A DNA stretch of 64,000 nt from Symbiodinium kawagutii (lineage: Eukaryota > Sar > Dinophyceae > Suessiales > Symbiodiniaceae), in the NCBI GenBank assembly GCA_009767595.1, contig VSDK01002138.1, positions 439,801 through 503,800 on the forward strand, given 5' to 3'. Position numbers and translations under genes: made by a program. Within the stretch, counting starts at the first letter, position 1. Each line of letters opens with the position of its first letter. This document shows, piece after piece, positions 41,960-52,402 of the stretch. A model generated the notes under the pieces. The model was not told the origin of the DNA, did not search any database, and saw nothing but the letters and a program-made list of their open reading frames with translations.

Positions 41960-43023
41960 ATAAATGGTTGACATAGATACCAATCGACATAGACATAGAT
42001 CAATGGTTACCATCTATGGTTTATGATATAATTATATTGATTGACATAGATCATCTATCAATACCAGCACTGTTCATCATAAACCATCTGAAATTAAGCA
42101 GCTCATCCACCATCATTAACCAGCTCATTGACAAGGAACTCGTGCAGTAACCCCTGGAAGCCGAGCAGAACAGCTGATCCTGCCTCCGGTGGCCCTGCCT
42201 CACAGAAACCAGGACAGCGCCAAGATTCCAAGCACCACAGGGTTGAATCCACAGGAATCGGATGAAAATCGGCATTTTCGGCTGGGAATTGGAGGGGATA
42301 GATCTCCAGTTGCATCAATTCCTTGAAGCTTAAAAACCCACATTGCCATTATGGCAAGGTCTCGGTCATCAAAAGATCTCCAGTCGCAGCCAAGGCTCTG
42401 TTGGGAGCTCTGGCACCAGCGACCTGCGGTATTTCTGCTTGGTGGTGACGCAAGCGCCATCCATGCGCAAGTCAACCAACCAACCAACCAACTAACCAAC
42501 CAACCAGGTAAAATCAATCAATCATCCTTAAATACTTGGGACAATAGAACATTTCACTCAAACCACCAACCAGGTTTGATTCTGTGCTCCAGTACACTCT
42601 GATAACAAAGCAATAGATAGCATTTCTAGATGATCCAGCTGATGGGAAGAGCTATGATCAAAGGGTAGCTCCCTTTTGCTCAAAAAACGGAACATGGCCA
42701 ACCCCTGGTTCTTGATGGTTCATTGACACTTGCTGATGGTCTACCGGTATGATGCAACCATCAAAAAGCATCAATAATCAATCCATGGTGATTCAGTTAA
42801 CCCTACTTAACCATGATTAAACAGCAATTGCACATCAATAACCATCAAGAACCATCCAAAGTCCTGAGTGCCCAATCAACATCCATCAACTAACCAAGTG
42901 ACCATCCATCAACTATGCGGCTCAGGATGAAACCATCAACCATGGTAGCTCCTGCATGAGACGAGTCTTGGTGTGAGACTGACCTTTCAATGGGAATACC
43001 CGTATATATATATATATATATAC
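41960..43023. repeat. intron, mixed
   Basis: ATAGATCAATGG repeats at 41960-42060, coding-like but undecidable stretches at 42120-42330 on the minus strand, a CAACCAACCAACC run with a family 3 end at 42474-42573, AACCATCA drift at 42770-42960, and a TA run at 43004-43021. Confidence 0.5.
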
Positions 43024-43126
43024 GGGTGTTTCTCAGAATAGGGGTACCCTAAAAATGGATGGTTTATTGCCAATAATGACGAAGATTGGATTGTTTGGGG
43101 GGTCCCCCATGGCTTGAGAAACCACC
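43024..43126. mobile_element. family 2 inverted-repeat element
   Basis: GGGTGTTTCTCAGAATAGGGG to GGCTTGAGAAACCACC. Confidence 0.75.
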
Positions 43127-43165
43127 ATACGGTTCCCCCTGGATGCTCCTAACCACCAGGCGCAC

Positions 43166-43268
43166 CTGGGAGCCCCCAAGGCTACCACCAGGTGAGTCGC
43201 TGGCCGTTGCTCGGGTACAGGCTGCCCGCCCTGCTCCGCGAGACGGGCCTCTGGCGGCTGGTGCTTCA
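43166..43268 (-). CDS. putative exon, unknown protein
   Basis: Acceptor CCGCCACCAG, two leading bases, KHQPPEARLAEQGGQPVPEQ and RPATHLVVALGAP, two bases, donor GTGCGCC. Phase fits 43514-43697 (1+2). The plus strand has CCAG|GTGAGT in the middle but a poorer frame. Confidence 0.65.
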
Positions 43269-43513
43269 CTGGTGGCGGCTGGTGGTGGTGGTTGGTTGGC
43301 TGCTTGTGGTTAGGCATGGCTAACAAAGTGCTGGATTCTGCTCAGAAATGTGGGGAACAAATGGTAAAAGTGGTTCATAGTCCATAGTGCTTGCTGATGG
43401 TTGATTGTTCGGATTAAGCTGATGGTTGATTGTTCGGATCAATGACCCGCTGGAAGTTGGACTGTTGATGAAGCAGAACCACTGGCTGATGTATAGCAGA
43501 GAATAGAACTTAC

Positions 43514-43697
43514 ATGGCGTGTGAACCGACTCAGAGCTGGAGAGCATAGTATCAATCTGTAGAGGTCCTAGACAAGGTCGAAAAATCATCGCCTTGCACA
43601 AGCAATCAGCCAGCTGAATCTCCCGATGGTTCCATTTGCGTCGATGAAGAACTTGATTCAAGTCAGCATGTAGTCTCGACACCAACCACCCACCTGA
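43514..43697 (-). CDS. putative exon with strong splice sites
   Basis: Acceptor GGTTTTCCTGCCTTTAG, 61 codons: SGGWLVSRLHADLNQVLHRR, KWNHREIQLADCLCKAMIFR and PLQIDTMLSSSESVHTP, one base, donor GTAAGTTC. Best single splice pair on the minus strand. The next intron (43269-43513) is only 245 bases. Protein family not recognised. Confidence 0.75.
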
Positions 43698-43699
43698 CT

Positions 43700-44369
43700 A
43701 AAGGCAGGAAAACCACCTAGAATTTTGATTTCTCCCCCCAACTGCTGATCTTTTGGGGATCATGTCTCCCCCCAACTGGCACTCATGACCACCCTTGAAA
43801 TCTCCCAACTTCATGACGGCTGATCACAGACCACCATTGGTGCCACTGCTGTGCCAAACCTCCAAAAGTTGCTTCCGCGTGAGGGACATGCCACTGCCAC
43901 CTGACAAAAGGAAAGGTTATGGCGCTTCACTACTGGAAGTTATACCATGGACGGTAGGGGTTTTAGACTAGGAGTGTTTTTACAATCAGATACAACAAGC
44001 ATGTTTTTATTGATGACTGTTGTCCTGGCGGAATTTTCAAAATGAATTACGTTTCTGTTCCGTAAACCCCGTAAGTCGATGGCTATTGCAACCCAACGTC
44101 TTGGTTCACTCTTGGGCGTGCTGCTTGAAAGAGACTAGAGAGCAAGCGGCAATTTGGGCAGCTATAAAAAATGGGATGGAGGGCTCACAGGTGTTGCTGT
44201 TCATACGTTGGATAGCCAAAAGATACTGCTCAACAAATGTTTATGAAGAATACACATTCTTCAGTAGTTGATGATCAATCGGCATCAAACAGCATCAATC
44301 AGCTAATAATGTCTAATAATTTTGGATACTACTGATTACATACTAACTACTCAATCAGCTACACGCCAC
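43700..44369. repeat. spacer, mixed
   Basis: Non-repetitive. A plus frame (44020-44271) and a minus stretch (SNTCEPSIPFFIAAQIAA, about 44125-44210) are both coding-like; neither has convincing splice sites. Confidence 0.4.
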
Positions 44370-44640
44370 CGCTGGGGAAACATGCGCTTCCCAAGTGCTG
44401 GGAACGAGTCCGGTGAGGCGCCTGGAAACAAGATGTGGATGCGGCAACCCGCGAAGATCTTTGGGGCCCCCTTCTCCCTTGTTGCATTTCTCACCTGAGC
44501 TGCGTGGTGTTGCGGATGCTGATTCCAGGGGAGCTGCTGGGTGCCGTCCCATCGCGCCTCACATGGCGACTTCATCGACTTCGTTGGCTCCTCAAAGGCC
44601 GGAACTTTCGGCAAGGGAACGGCTGCCTTGCCGCGCGAGG
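44370..44640 (-). CDS. putative long exon, unknown protein
   Basis: Acceptor CTGGCTGGCTCCAG, two leading bases, 89 codons: SRGKAAVPLPKVPAFEEPTK, CEARWDGTQQLPWNQHPQ and GAPKIFAGCRIHILFPG to ALGKRMFPQ, two bases, donor GTGGCG. An internal GTGAGA donor (44489) could shorten it. Three plus frames overlap in antisense. Confidence 0.75.
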
Positions 44641-45021
44641 CTGGAGCCAGCCAGGGTTGGTGGATCGAGGTTAACAACATGATTGCCCAAATGGTTAACT
44701 TGGTGAAAGTGGTTGTCAATGACGGATCCCATTGGTTCAATAACCATGACGGCTAATAATGGGTCGATAAAATCTGTGGTTGAGAGAAATGACTCATAAT
44801 GGTTGGTACTACTGCGCCAAAAAACTTTACGGTTTGCTCGGCACTGTGACCCGATCAAGGTTTTTGTTCCAGTCATTGTCAAAAGTTGAAGTGTGCAGGC
44901 AAGTCGACAAGGTGACCACATTGAGGATAATGGAAAACAAATCCAGAAGCAGGAGCCAAATTTGCATGGTGTTGCCTATTCCTCGGCAAGGCGGCCCGAC
45001 CAACGCTCCAAAATCCAAAAT

Positions 45022-45745
45022 TTCCAGTTTGCTCGGCAAAGTGGCCCAACCAAGGCTTTGATTGAAACCCTCGCCAAAAGTCAAAGTCAGCAATTTGCTC
45101 GGCAATGCGCCCCGAGCAAGGCTTTGATTGAAACTTTTGCCAAAAGTCAAAGTCAGCAGTTTGCTCGGCAAAGTGGCCCAACCAAGGCTTTGACTGAAAC
45201 CCTCGCCAATAGTCGGAGTTAGCAGTTTGCTCGGCAAAGTGGCCCAACCAAGGCTTTGATTGAAACTTTTGCCAAAAGTCAAAGTCAGCAGTTTGCTCGG
45301 CAAAGTGGCGCAACCAAGGCTTTGACTGAAACCCTCGCCAATAGTCGGAGTTAGCAGTTTGCTCGGCAAAGTGGACCAACCAAGGCTTTGATTGAAACTT
45401 TTGCCAAAAGTCAAAGTCAGCAGTTTGCTCGGCAAAGTGGCCCAACCAAGGCTTTGATTGAAACCCTCGCCAAAAGTCAAAGTCAGCAATTTGCTCGGCA
45501 ATGCGCCCCGAGCAAGGCTTTGATTGAAACTTTTGCCAAAAGTCAAAGTCAGCAGTTTGCTCGGCAAAGTGGCCCAACCAAGGCTTTGACTGAAACCCTC
45601 GCCAATAGTCGGAGTTAGCAGTTTGCTCGGCAAAGTGGCCCAACCAAGGCTTTGATTGAAACTTTTGCCAAAAGTCAAAGTCAGCAGTTTGCTCGGCAAT
45701 GCGCCCCGAGCAAGGCTTTGATTGAAATCCTTTACAAAAGCCCAT
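45022..45745. repeat. 66-base minisatellite with 396-base higher-order period
   Basis: Eleven units of 66 bases containing GCTCGGCAAAGTGGCCCAACC. Units differ in recognisable types (CCCTCGCC versus TTTTGCC; AAAGTGGCCC versus ATGCGCCCC), and the order of types repeats after six units (396 bases). Since 66 is 22 codons, two overlapping minus frames of 310 and 320 residues stay open (22-residue units such as FNQSLARGALPSKLLTLTFG); the plus strand is interrupted by TAG in some units. It lies just past the stop at 45855. Could be a repeat protein, but equally a selfless minisatellite. Confidence 0.9.
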
Positions 45746-45854
45746 GGCGCCCTGACCAAGGCCCTCGTTTAAATCCTTTCCAAAATTCAAAGTTTGGAGG
45801 CTTGCGGGTGAAGTGGCTGGATCAAGGCTCCGGTCTGTCATTCGCCCTGAAGCA

Positions 45855-46018
45855 TCATGCTCCTGCCTGATGCAGCAGGATTTTCACCTCCGTGGAGATT
45901 TTGTCATAAATCTCCATGCTGCCATCCGAACCGCAAAGATTGATGGCAAATTGCATGAAGTCTGAACCAGTGAACACCGCAAAGAAAGTGATGGACATAG
46001 CTGTTTCTTCTGCTGGAC
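45855..46018 (-). CDS. putative terminal exon
   Basis: Acceptor TTGCTGGCAAG, two leading bases, PAEETAMSITFFAVFTGSDF then MQFAINLCGSDGSMEIYDKI and KILLHQAGA followed by TGA. Several acceptors upstream keep the same frame. The stop after convincing sequence suggests a gene end. Confidence 0.7.
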
Positions 46019-46385
46019 CTTGCCAGCAATGCACTCAGCAACTGAAGATTCTGAGCGGGAGTATGGCATCACATTGACATGATGCAAGCACGTGGGCAAT
46101 GATGACAAATGACGGCTGATGACATTTTGTCATTCTTATAGGCTAATGAAGGTGATTCATGGTACAAAAAGGGTCAGCAACGGTCAAGGTCAATCATGTT
46201 TCAGACTCATTTGTCTTTTTTAGACTGGTCGCGCTGGCGAGTCAGAATTGATACTGAATTATGGTAATGGTCACTATGAGAAATACACATTAATAAAGCA
46301 TGGTTGATAATTGATAATGGCAGATCACGCTCAATGAGAAGTGACAATTGGGAGAATCATCATCAACAAACAGTCTGGGTATCAC

Positions 46386-46481
46386 CAAATTATTGGCATT
46401 CAAATGGCCATGGTGGAACCCGGAGTACTGTAATTGATGGGCTTGAGCTGCTTGCCTATTAGTCAGCTGCTTCACCTCGCC
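46386..46481 (-). CDS. putative exon, Gln/His-rich
   Basis: Acceptor AATCTTAGATGTAG, phase 0, 32 codons: GEVKQLTNRQAAQAHQLQYS and GFHHGHLNANNL, phase 0 at donor GTGATACCC. Confidence 0.7.
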
Positions 46482-46597
46482 CTACATCTAAGATTTCTCG
46501 GTACCCCTGGTGATCATGATAGAAATCCATATCAAGCATTATCAAGCTGGATCGTGAACAATGCCAGGTGCTCATCTTTTAGTGCAGCTGTTGCCAC

Positions 46598-46655
46598 GAA
46601 TCAACATGTGCATGTTGTGTTTTCTCCGTGGCCATGTGCGGGCTTCAAGCCGCTC
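46598..46655 (-). CDS. putative short exon, basic
   Basis: Acceptor GGTGAGTTTTCCAG, phase 0, ERLEARTWPRRKHNMHMLI and one base, donor GTGGCAAC. The plus strand (46434-46676) is open too. Confidence 0.55.
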
Positions 46656-46822
46656 CTGGAAAACTCACCGTGCTAATCTTCCCTTGAACGGGTAATGGTA
46701 GATCCGAATCTGACTAAACTACCCCTAGTTCTACCCCAACTAGCTGGTGATTAACCATCAACTAGGGGCAATTTATACATATGGATCTACCATTTACAGA
46801 TATTTCGAAGACCCGAATCTAC

Positions 46823-47105
46823 CGCAGTCCAAAGTGACAAAGCCACTTTTTCAACCAATGGGTCACCGCAAACGCCGCCGAGGAGACCTTCTCGACATAG
46901 AGCCAGGAGGAAAATTTGTCATAGTCCCACCTTAGCGAATCCCAGGCCCAAAACGAGAACCTGCGATGGGGCTGTGGACGGCAAAAATGAGGGAAGAAAT
47001 TTGGAGCTTGGACTGGTTCCCAGGTGTAGGAGGTTTGCCAGAGCTTGGCAGCTAGGTATTTTGTGTTGTTCACCATGGTCACATTGGATTCATAATGCCG
47101 CACTC
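46823..47105 (-). CDS. putative long exon, aromatic-rich
   Basis: Acceptor TTTTTTTTCACGTTCACGAG, two leading bases, 93 codons: VRHYESNVTMVNNTKYLAAK, LWQTSYTWEPVQAPNFFPHF, RRFSFWAWDSLRWDYDKFSS and EKVSSAAFAVTHWLKKWL, then two bases, donor GTAGATTC. Twelve Trp or Tyr make it distinctive and an NVT plus NNT pair could be N-glycosylation sites. Longest exon found; family not recognised. Phase fits 47616-47729. Confidence 0.75.
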
Positions 47106-47187
47106 CTCGTGAACGTGAAAAAAAAAGAACTCGATGGATATTCACCTACAAAGATTTTGGATGAAAGGTATTGAACAAGAGCTATAT

Positions 47188-47288
47188 GGCTGTGGGTCAA
47201 AACCCTGTACCCTTAGTTAACCATTAGTTTCCCTTTAGTTTGTTGGTTATTAACCACCATTATTGGTTGGTTAATATTGACCCATAGC
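47188..47288. mobile_element. family 1 inverted-repeat element
   Basis: GGCTGTGGGTCAAAACCC to ATTGACCCATAGC, flanked by TATAT on both sides. Short core. Confidence 0.8.
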
Positions 47289-47419
47289 TATATGATACAA
47301 ATGAAGGACACCCAGCCCAGGCTCAACAATTGACACACCTGCGTTTCCTGCATCAACCGGAGGAAACCCAAGACCTTCTGAGGCCCACAACAAACATGTG
47401 CCTTTCGGAGTTACTCAAC

Positions 47420-47489
47420 GTATCATTTGGTTACGGCCCTCCTGGTAGCTCCTTGGCGCAAGCGCTTTAAAGGGCTTATAAGGTGGTTT
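47420..47489 (-). CDS. possible exon starting at a family 2 terminus
   Basis: If the family 2 terminus CTATTTTGAG acts as acceptor, phase 0 gives KPPYKPFKALAPRSYQEGRN and QMI plus one base, donor GTTGAG. The 47616 exon joins in phase to 46823 without it, so it may be alternative or false. Confidence 0.35.
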
Positions 47490-47582
47490 CTCAAAATAGG
47501 GGTGCCCCTAAATCATCCATTAATAGTCATTTATAGTAATAAACCAACCATTTTTTGGGGTCCCCTATTTTGAGAAACACCC
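47482..47582. mobile_element. family 2 element with ATAA duplication, between two coding islands
   Basis: GGTGGTTTCTCAAAATAGGGG to CCCCTATTTTGAGAAACACCC, flanked by ATAA (47478-47481 and 47583-47586). Coding-like minus sequence reaches both of its ends (TGG|GTGTTTCTC upstream, TTTTGAG|AAACC downstream). Confidence 0.85.
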
Positions 47583-47615
47583 ATAAGGGTACCCTGGCAG
47601 ACCCCTCCCAACCAC

Positions 47616-47729
47616 CCGCCAGCCATGAAAAATCGTCGAGGAGCAGCTGCCTCTTCACGAGCACTTCTTTGAGCTGTGGAGGACAGTCTTCCAGGCTCGG
47701 GCCCTCATCGGCCTCGTGCCCCTGCACCA
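47616..47729 (-). CDS. putative exon, unknown protein
   Basis: Acceptor CCGCCCACCAG, two leading bases, VQGHEADEGPSLEDCPPQLK and EVLVKRQLLLDDFSWLA, one base, donor GTGGTTGGG. The frame continues open as far as the family 2 element. Phases fit 48804-48915 and 46823-47105. Confidence 0.75.
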
Positions 47730-48559
47730 CTGGTGGGCGGTTTGGAACTTGGTACCTAGGTCAACTGTTCATGTGGATTCATGTGGGATGTTTGAATAAT
47801 AACATGTCTTGCAATTAGCTTTGCCCTCAGAACGGTTCTGAAGATGATATCAAATGCCAAAGATCATTGGCCATGAGGAAGATTTTGAAGTTGCGCAGCC
47901 AAGCCTGGTGGTATGTTGCTTTACGGAGATACCCTGGCTCAAACCAACACAGATGTGGAAGCTCACCATTGTTGATTGGAAAATCAGTTTAAAAAAGATG
48001 CTTCTCCACATCTATGTCAGTTGAACTCGGGGTACTAACCCTCTGTATGGTGAATTCCCACAACCAGGAGATCCAAATGAATGAATCATCAGTGGGAGAT
48101 CCAGCTCCAGCCCCCCCGCACAAGTCTAATCACCAGAGGGTGAGCAGGGGATTCACCATGGGTGATGACTACTCAACCCACCATGGTCAATCCCAACCAA
48201 CCAGCGAATTCTGATGAAACCATGGGAGGTTAGCCAGCTGATCCACCGTCATCAATCAACCAGCTAATCAGCCATTGAAACCATGGCTTAACAAGCAGCG
48301 ACCACTATTCATCATTGTCAACTATTTTAATCCACTATGAACGCATTGACTTGTCATATCAACCCATTATCAACCACTATGAACCAGCAGAAAAAATACT
48401 ATGAGACCATTATCCACGTCTAGTGGTTTACACCATAAACCATGGTTGATAACAATATAATAAACCATGCTCATGGTTGACAAACCCTGTTTAATAAACT
48501 ATCCATGGTTAATCCACATCACATTATTAACAGCCACCGAGTTCAGGTTGTGGTTTCAT

Positions 48560-48800
48560 CAACTTTTCCACTCAAAGAACCACCATGAACCATCCTTAAT
48601 CATCATTTTAACCATCATTAAACCATCATTAACCACCATGAACCATCCTTAATCATCATTTTAACCATCATTAAACCATCATTTCAACCACCATCAAACC
48701 ATCATTAACCATCATTAAACACCATTAACCATCGTTAAACCATCATTTCAAGCATCATTAAACCATCATTAACCACCATTAACCAGCCTTGGCCAACCAC
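48560..48800. repeat. AACCATCATT tract
   Basis: Dense TTAAACCATCATTAACCACCATT units, the most regular part of this repeat type, left of the exon at 48804. To the right (48975-49210) the orientation is GATGGTTAG. Confidence 0.85.
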
Positions 48801-48803
48801 GAC

Positions 48804-48915
48804 CTGACACCCCGTGGCAGTGGATCCAACACCACGCGTCGCGCACCTTGGCAGCCTCTAGGAGCCGCTTCACGCGCTTGGCGGCGTCGCTGGGGCCCAG
48901 GGCCGTTCCAATGGC
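48804..48915 (-). CDS. putative exon, unknown protein
   Basis: Acceptor GTGGTAGCGGCAG, phase 0, AIGTALGPSDAAKRVKRLLE then AAKVRDAWCWIHCHGVS and one base, donor GTCGTGG; an earlier donor GTGCGCG (48846) would end after AAK. Phases agree with both neighbours when the longer form is used. An alternative frame (MAVPDPVHIRVVVAVV) lacks bias. Confidence 0.65.
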
Positions 48916-48974
48916 CTGCCGCTACCACCGCGACGACGACCCGGATGTGCACGGGGTCCGGCACTGCCAAGTGG

Positions 48975-50248
48975 ATGGGTCAATTGATGGTTAGTAGTGG
49001 GTATTGGGATTGATGGTTTATGCTGGGTTGGAATGGTTGATTGATGATGGTTGATTGATCTGGATTATTTGATGGTTGATAATGTGCTGGGTTGGAATGG
49101 TTGATGGTTTTTACCGGTGAAGAATGGTCGATTGATGGTGGTTAGGAATGGCGAATTGATGGAGAATTGATTTGGTTTATACTTGTTGATTGATGCTTAG
49201 TTGATGGTTAGTAGTGGGCATTGGGTGTGACAACCATAAGTGGATGGGTCAATACGAGGAGATAGCAACCAACAAAGACCCAACAACAACCGAGAGATGC
49301 ACCTTCACTTGGTCTAATTCGTGATGCTTAAGTGAATGGTGTGCTTAGTGGATCGGATGTAACAACCATAAGCCAAGAATAGACAACAAGAACCAATGAC
49401 AATACAATCACTTTGAAATTGGTGGTTAGTACGCAGCAACAACTAGCGGCAATCATAACCTATAAGCCGCAAGTTCGTGTTGACTACCCGAGAACAACCA
49501 AAAATGACAGTGTTGGGTGTAATGTCGGCGGCCAACAATCTATAATCAGCAAGAGGGGAGGCAGGCCATAGGAAACGTCGACCTAGAGCCTTGAGAGTGA
49601 GTACAGCCTTGTTCAAGTCCCCAATAGTAATTGGCTCTCACAAAAAATTAATGCTTAGGTCACAATGGTTCCGGGTAAGCTCTGGCGGGGCTTGTTGAGA
49701 ACTCCTTCTAAGATGTCAGGAGGTGTAGTGGACGCTATTATTCACTACAATTGTTCTCCATGACAAACCTAATTCAATATCGTACAAGGATGGTTGCTGA
49801 CACCCAGCCACAAAACCGATGCATCATTGAATCATGAAACCAGCACCGGTTTTAATGTAACCCACCCGTCTACGGATCACCTATCACTGTATCACATTTC
49901 AAAGGATAATGCCATGTACTAGATAAAGCAGTACTCTTTCGAACTCCCGGTAATTCACCGTCTAATGCACGGGATGTCAAAGGGCCTTTGTCAGGCATCT
50001 CTGAAGGGTTCAAGTGGGACCAGCCGTGTGGTTCTTTCATAGTCGATGCTTGATACTTGACAAGTGATAGCTCATAATAGCCAATGATTAACCAACCATC
50101 ACTCGTACTTGAATCCAATCGCTCATAAACTGTTCACAATCACTAACCAATCATCACTTGAAACCACCAATCATCATAAGCACTCACCAATCATAATAAC
50201 CAATCATCAACCAACAGCCATCACTTGAAGCCACCACCCAACCACCAC
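48975..50248. repeat. long intron
   Basis: GATGGTTGATTGATGG drift to 49210, then about 650 bases of non-repetitive sequence with GACAACCATAAG/CAACAACC motifs and no exon, then ACCAATCATCAACC drift up to the exon at 50249. Confidence 0.6.
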
Positions 50249-50329
50249 CGGTTGCCTGTCTTGCAGCTCTCCGGGGGTCGTCCGACGACTGGGAATGGGC
50301 TCGCTTGCCGCGCCGAATGACCTGGCTGA
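50249..50329 (-). CDS. putative exon, Ser/Pro/Arg-rich
   Basis: Acceptor GAGCCCATGAG, 27 codons in phase 0: SARSFGAASEPIPSRRTTPG and ELQDRQP, donor GTGGTGG; an AG|GCAACC donor seven bases earlier is an alternative. Phase agrees with 48804-48915. Confidence 0.65.
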
Positions 50330-50379
50330 CTCATGGGCTCGTTGAGGGGTTTAGAGTGTTTCATGAGTTGGTTTCTAGT

Positions 50380-50535
50380 GATTGATGAGTGGTTCTTAGT
50401 TGGTTAGTTTGTGGTTGTTAGTTGGTTAGTTGGTGGTTGTTAGTTGGTTGGTTTGTGGTTCTTAGTTGGTTAGTTTGTGGTTCTTAGTTGGTTAGTTTGT
50501 GGTTATTAGTTGTTTTTTTTGTGATTAGATGTTAT
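50380..50535. repeat. about 24-base tandem repeat, GTTAGTTGGTT-rich
   Basis: Five or six units of GTGGTTCTTAGTTGGTTAGTTT, right of the exon at 50249. Confidence 0.85.
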
Positions 50536-50618
50536 TAGTTGGTTTATAGCGGTTCCTGCTTGAGAATGACGACTACTACTACTCCGACTACTACTCCTCC
50601 CGCTGCCCGTGCTACAAC

Positions 50619-50766
50619 TCACAGCAACAGCAACAGGTTTTGGACAGTCCTCCGCCCCGCCTGATGAAGCTGCCTTTTTGGTACCTCTTTGGCCACCGGC
50701 TTCAAATTGTTGAAGCGAACCACCACGGAACCGTCATCCTTGACGGCCTCAACATGGCGTGGATGA
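50619..50766 (-). CDS. putative exon, Tudor/SH3-like second half
   Basis: Acceptor GATCTAAG, one base, HPRHVEAVKDDGSVVVRFNN then LKPVAKEVPKRQLHQAGR; the frame meets TGA at 50619, but a donor (GTACC at 50684 or GTCC further on) probably lies earlier. The pattern V-x-AV-x-DDGS-V-VRF followed by EVPKRQL resembles small barrel repeats of the type GDRV-W-S, the first half of which is found at 54534. The plus strand (DYYYSDYYSSRCPCYN) is open but low-complexity. Confidence 0.65.
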
Positions 50767-51125
50767 CTTAGATCAGTACCACCAAACCAACTCGCCATGA
50801 TTGCAGGTCAGCAACCAGCGTTTTAGATTGCTGCAGAATAGGTCATATGTTATTTTTGAAAAACACGAATATATAATAAATTGCATCATATTGCGACCCA
50901 ATATCAGACAACCATATCCCTACAAGTCTTTCAAACGGCAGCGGAAATTGGATTCTTTTGGCGAACACCCATTTGTTTTCTCTGTGAAATTCACTTGCTG
51001 AATCAATTATTTCTAGCCGTGAAACCATCCAACATTAATCATTTGTAGTTGTAAGCCAATCATTTTTGCGGGTCCCCTATGGCTTGAGAAACGCCCATAC
51101 AGAGAAAAAACCATGTTTGCGAAAT

Positions 51126-51239
51126 GGCTGTGGGTCAAAACCATGTACCCCTGGTTCCCCAATCATTAACCATTCTATTCCCCTATGATTGCTGGTGAAA
51201 TTATCCCCTTTTATTGATGCTTAATATTGACACATAGCC
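51126..51239. mobile_element. family 1 element with AAAT duplication
   Basis: GGCTGTGGGTCAAAACC to ATTGACACATAGCC, flanked by AAAT on both sides (51122-51125 and 51240-51243). Confidence 0.85.
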
Positions 51240-51248
51240 AAATCCTAG

Positions 51249-51425
51249 AACTTTGATGCTGGATCGGGATTGAAATGCACTATCGCCTTTGAAGACACCG
51301 ATGCCAAGGTTGGAGCTGAGTGTTTCCTTGTGGCAGCTCAGTTCACCCTGAGTGCCATTGACATCTATCATCTATTGACAAATCCCTTCAGTGCAATTCG
51401 TAGGGAGCTTTATGCCATCCCCTAA
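51249..51425 (+). CDS. possible plus-strand terminal exon
   Basis: Acceptor CCAAATCCTAG, 58 codons and TAA: NFDAGSGLKCTIAFEDTDA, KVGAECFLVAAQFTLSAIDI and HLLTNPFSAIRREL. Reads like real protein. The minus strand offers ATRKHSAPTLASVSSKAIV with donor GTTCTAGG, which would join the element at 51126 as an intron; I cannot decide. Confidence 0.4.
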   Translation, partial: NFDAGSGLKCTIAFEDTDAKVGAECFLVAAQFTLSAIDIYHLLTNPFSAIRRELYAIP

Positions 51426-51703
51426 GCAAATAATGAGGACATCACCTAGGTAGCTACTTAAGAATGTACCTTTAGTGCATTCGCTGGTAGATCGTTTCAT
51501 TCTTACCAATCGCTTATGCCATCAAACCCATTCCCACTTACCTGTTTAAAGCCGTTTGCAGCCTCGACCCACTACCACCATCTTGCTGCTTCCGATGTCC
51601 TTGCTGGATCTTGTTGGCACAACTGCCCCAGGTATGGCTCATGATCAGCCAGAGATCCAGCTCTTGACAAAACACCCTCAGGTTCCATAGAAATAACTGG
51701 TGA

Positions 51704-51809
51704 TTTACCCTCTCAGAAACTAACCTGAAAGTCAGTCACCACCATTTTATTACGTGAATCTTTTATATACTGGTGGATTCTCTGCTTGCAGGTTAGTTTA
51801 CCCAAAGGT
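51704..51809. mobile_element. family 5 inverted-repeat element
   Basis: CCCTCTCAGAAACTAACCTG to GCAGGTTAGTTTACCCAAAGG. Confidence 0.7.
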
Positions 51810-52171
51810 ACCTGACTCCCGCTGCGTCCCCCACTGACATTGAAGGCGGCAACCTGACTCCCGTCACGCCTGAATCTCCCCGTCGTCAAACCACCTGACG
51901 TGATTGGAACAAAAAATCGTACCACACCGCAAATGAAGTAAATTGAGAATGGACATTAACCATGATTCCAATCCGGGGTGAAACGAACATGGTTGGATGA
52001 AATTTATCCTGGTCGAAAAATGTATGTGTTTCACTGTTTGTTTGCATGTTTTTGAGGGACTCATATCTGGGTGAAATAAACCCATGAAAAACAAAGGTAA
52101 GCGGAGAAATCAAAAGATCCAAAAACTAATGTGTTGTCAATAGAAAAATAGTTTCGTTTTAAATTTTACAC

Positions 52172-52296
52172 GTTCCCAATAGTTCCCAATGATACCATCG
52201 ACCGTATTAAAACAGCCAGACAACACGGACACTCCCTGAACTGCATGGATGACGTCCGGCATTGTTTCCAAAATCCCGAACATCAGGACCATATGG
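52172..52296 (-). CDS. putative exon starting at a family 1 terminus
   Basis: Acceptor is the element end TTTTGACCCACAG. One base, then HMVLMFGILETMPDVIHAVQ, GVSVLSGCFNTVDGIIGNYW and E plus one base, donor GTGTAAAAT. Hydrophobic, 41 residues. A clear case of coding sequence starting at the element border. Confidence 0.65.
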
Positions 52297-52402
52297 CTGT
52301 GGGTCAAAACCCTGTAGCCCTGGTTCCCCTATCATTAACCAGTGTTTTCCTCATTATTGGTTGGTCATTATCTTCCATGATTGCTGGTTAATATTGACCC
52401 AT
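52295..52402. mobile_element. family 1 element supplying an acceptor
   Basis: GGCTGTGGGTCAAAACCC to ATTGACCCAT; the right terminus lacks the last four bases (AGCC). Flanked by ATAT on the left and ATATTGG on the right. Its minus-strand CACAG is the acceptor of the exon at 52172. Confidence 0.75.

Noticed and set aside
44827-45841. Two overlapping minus frames of 310 and 320 residues as a repeat protein gene
   Set aside because: Both frames are open only because the 66-base unit is divisible by three and lacks stops in two frames. No reason to prefer one; kept as a repeat and a finding rather than a gene.
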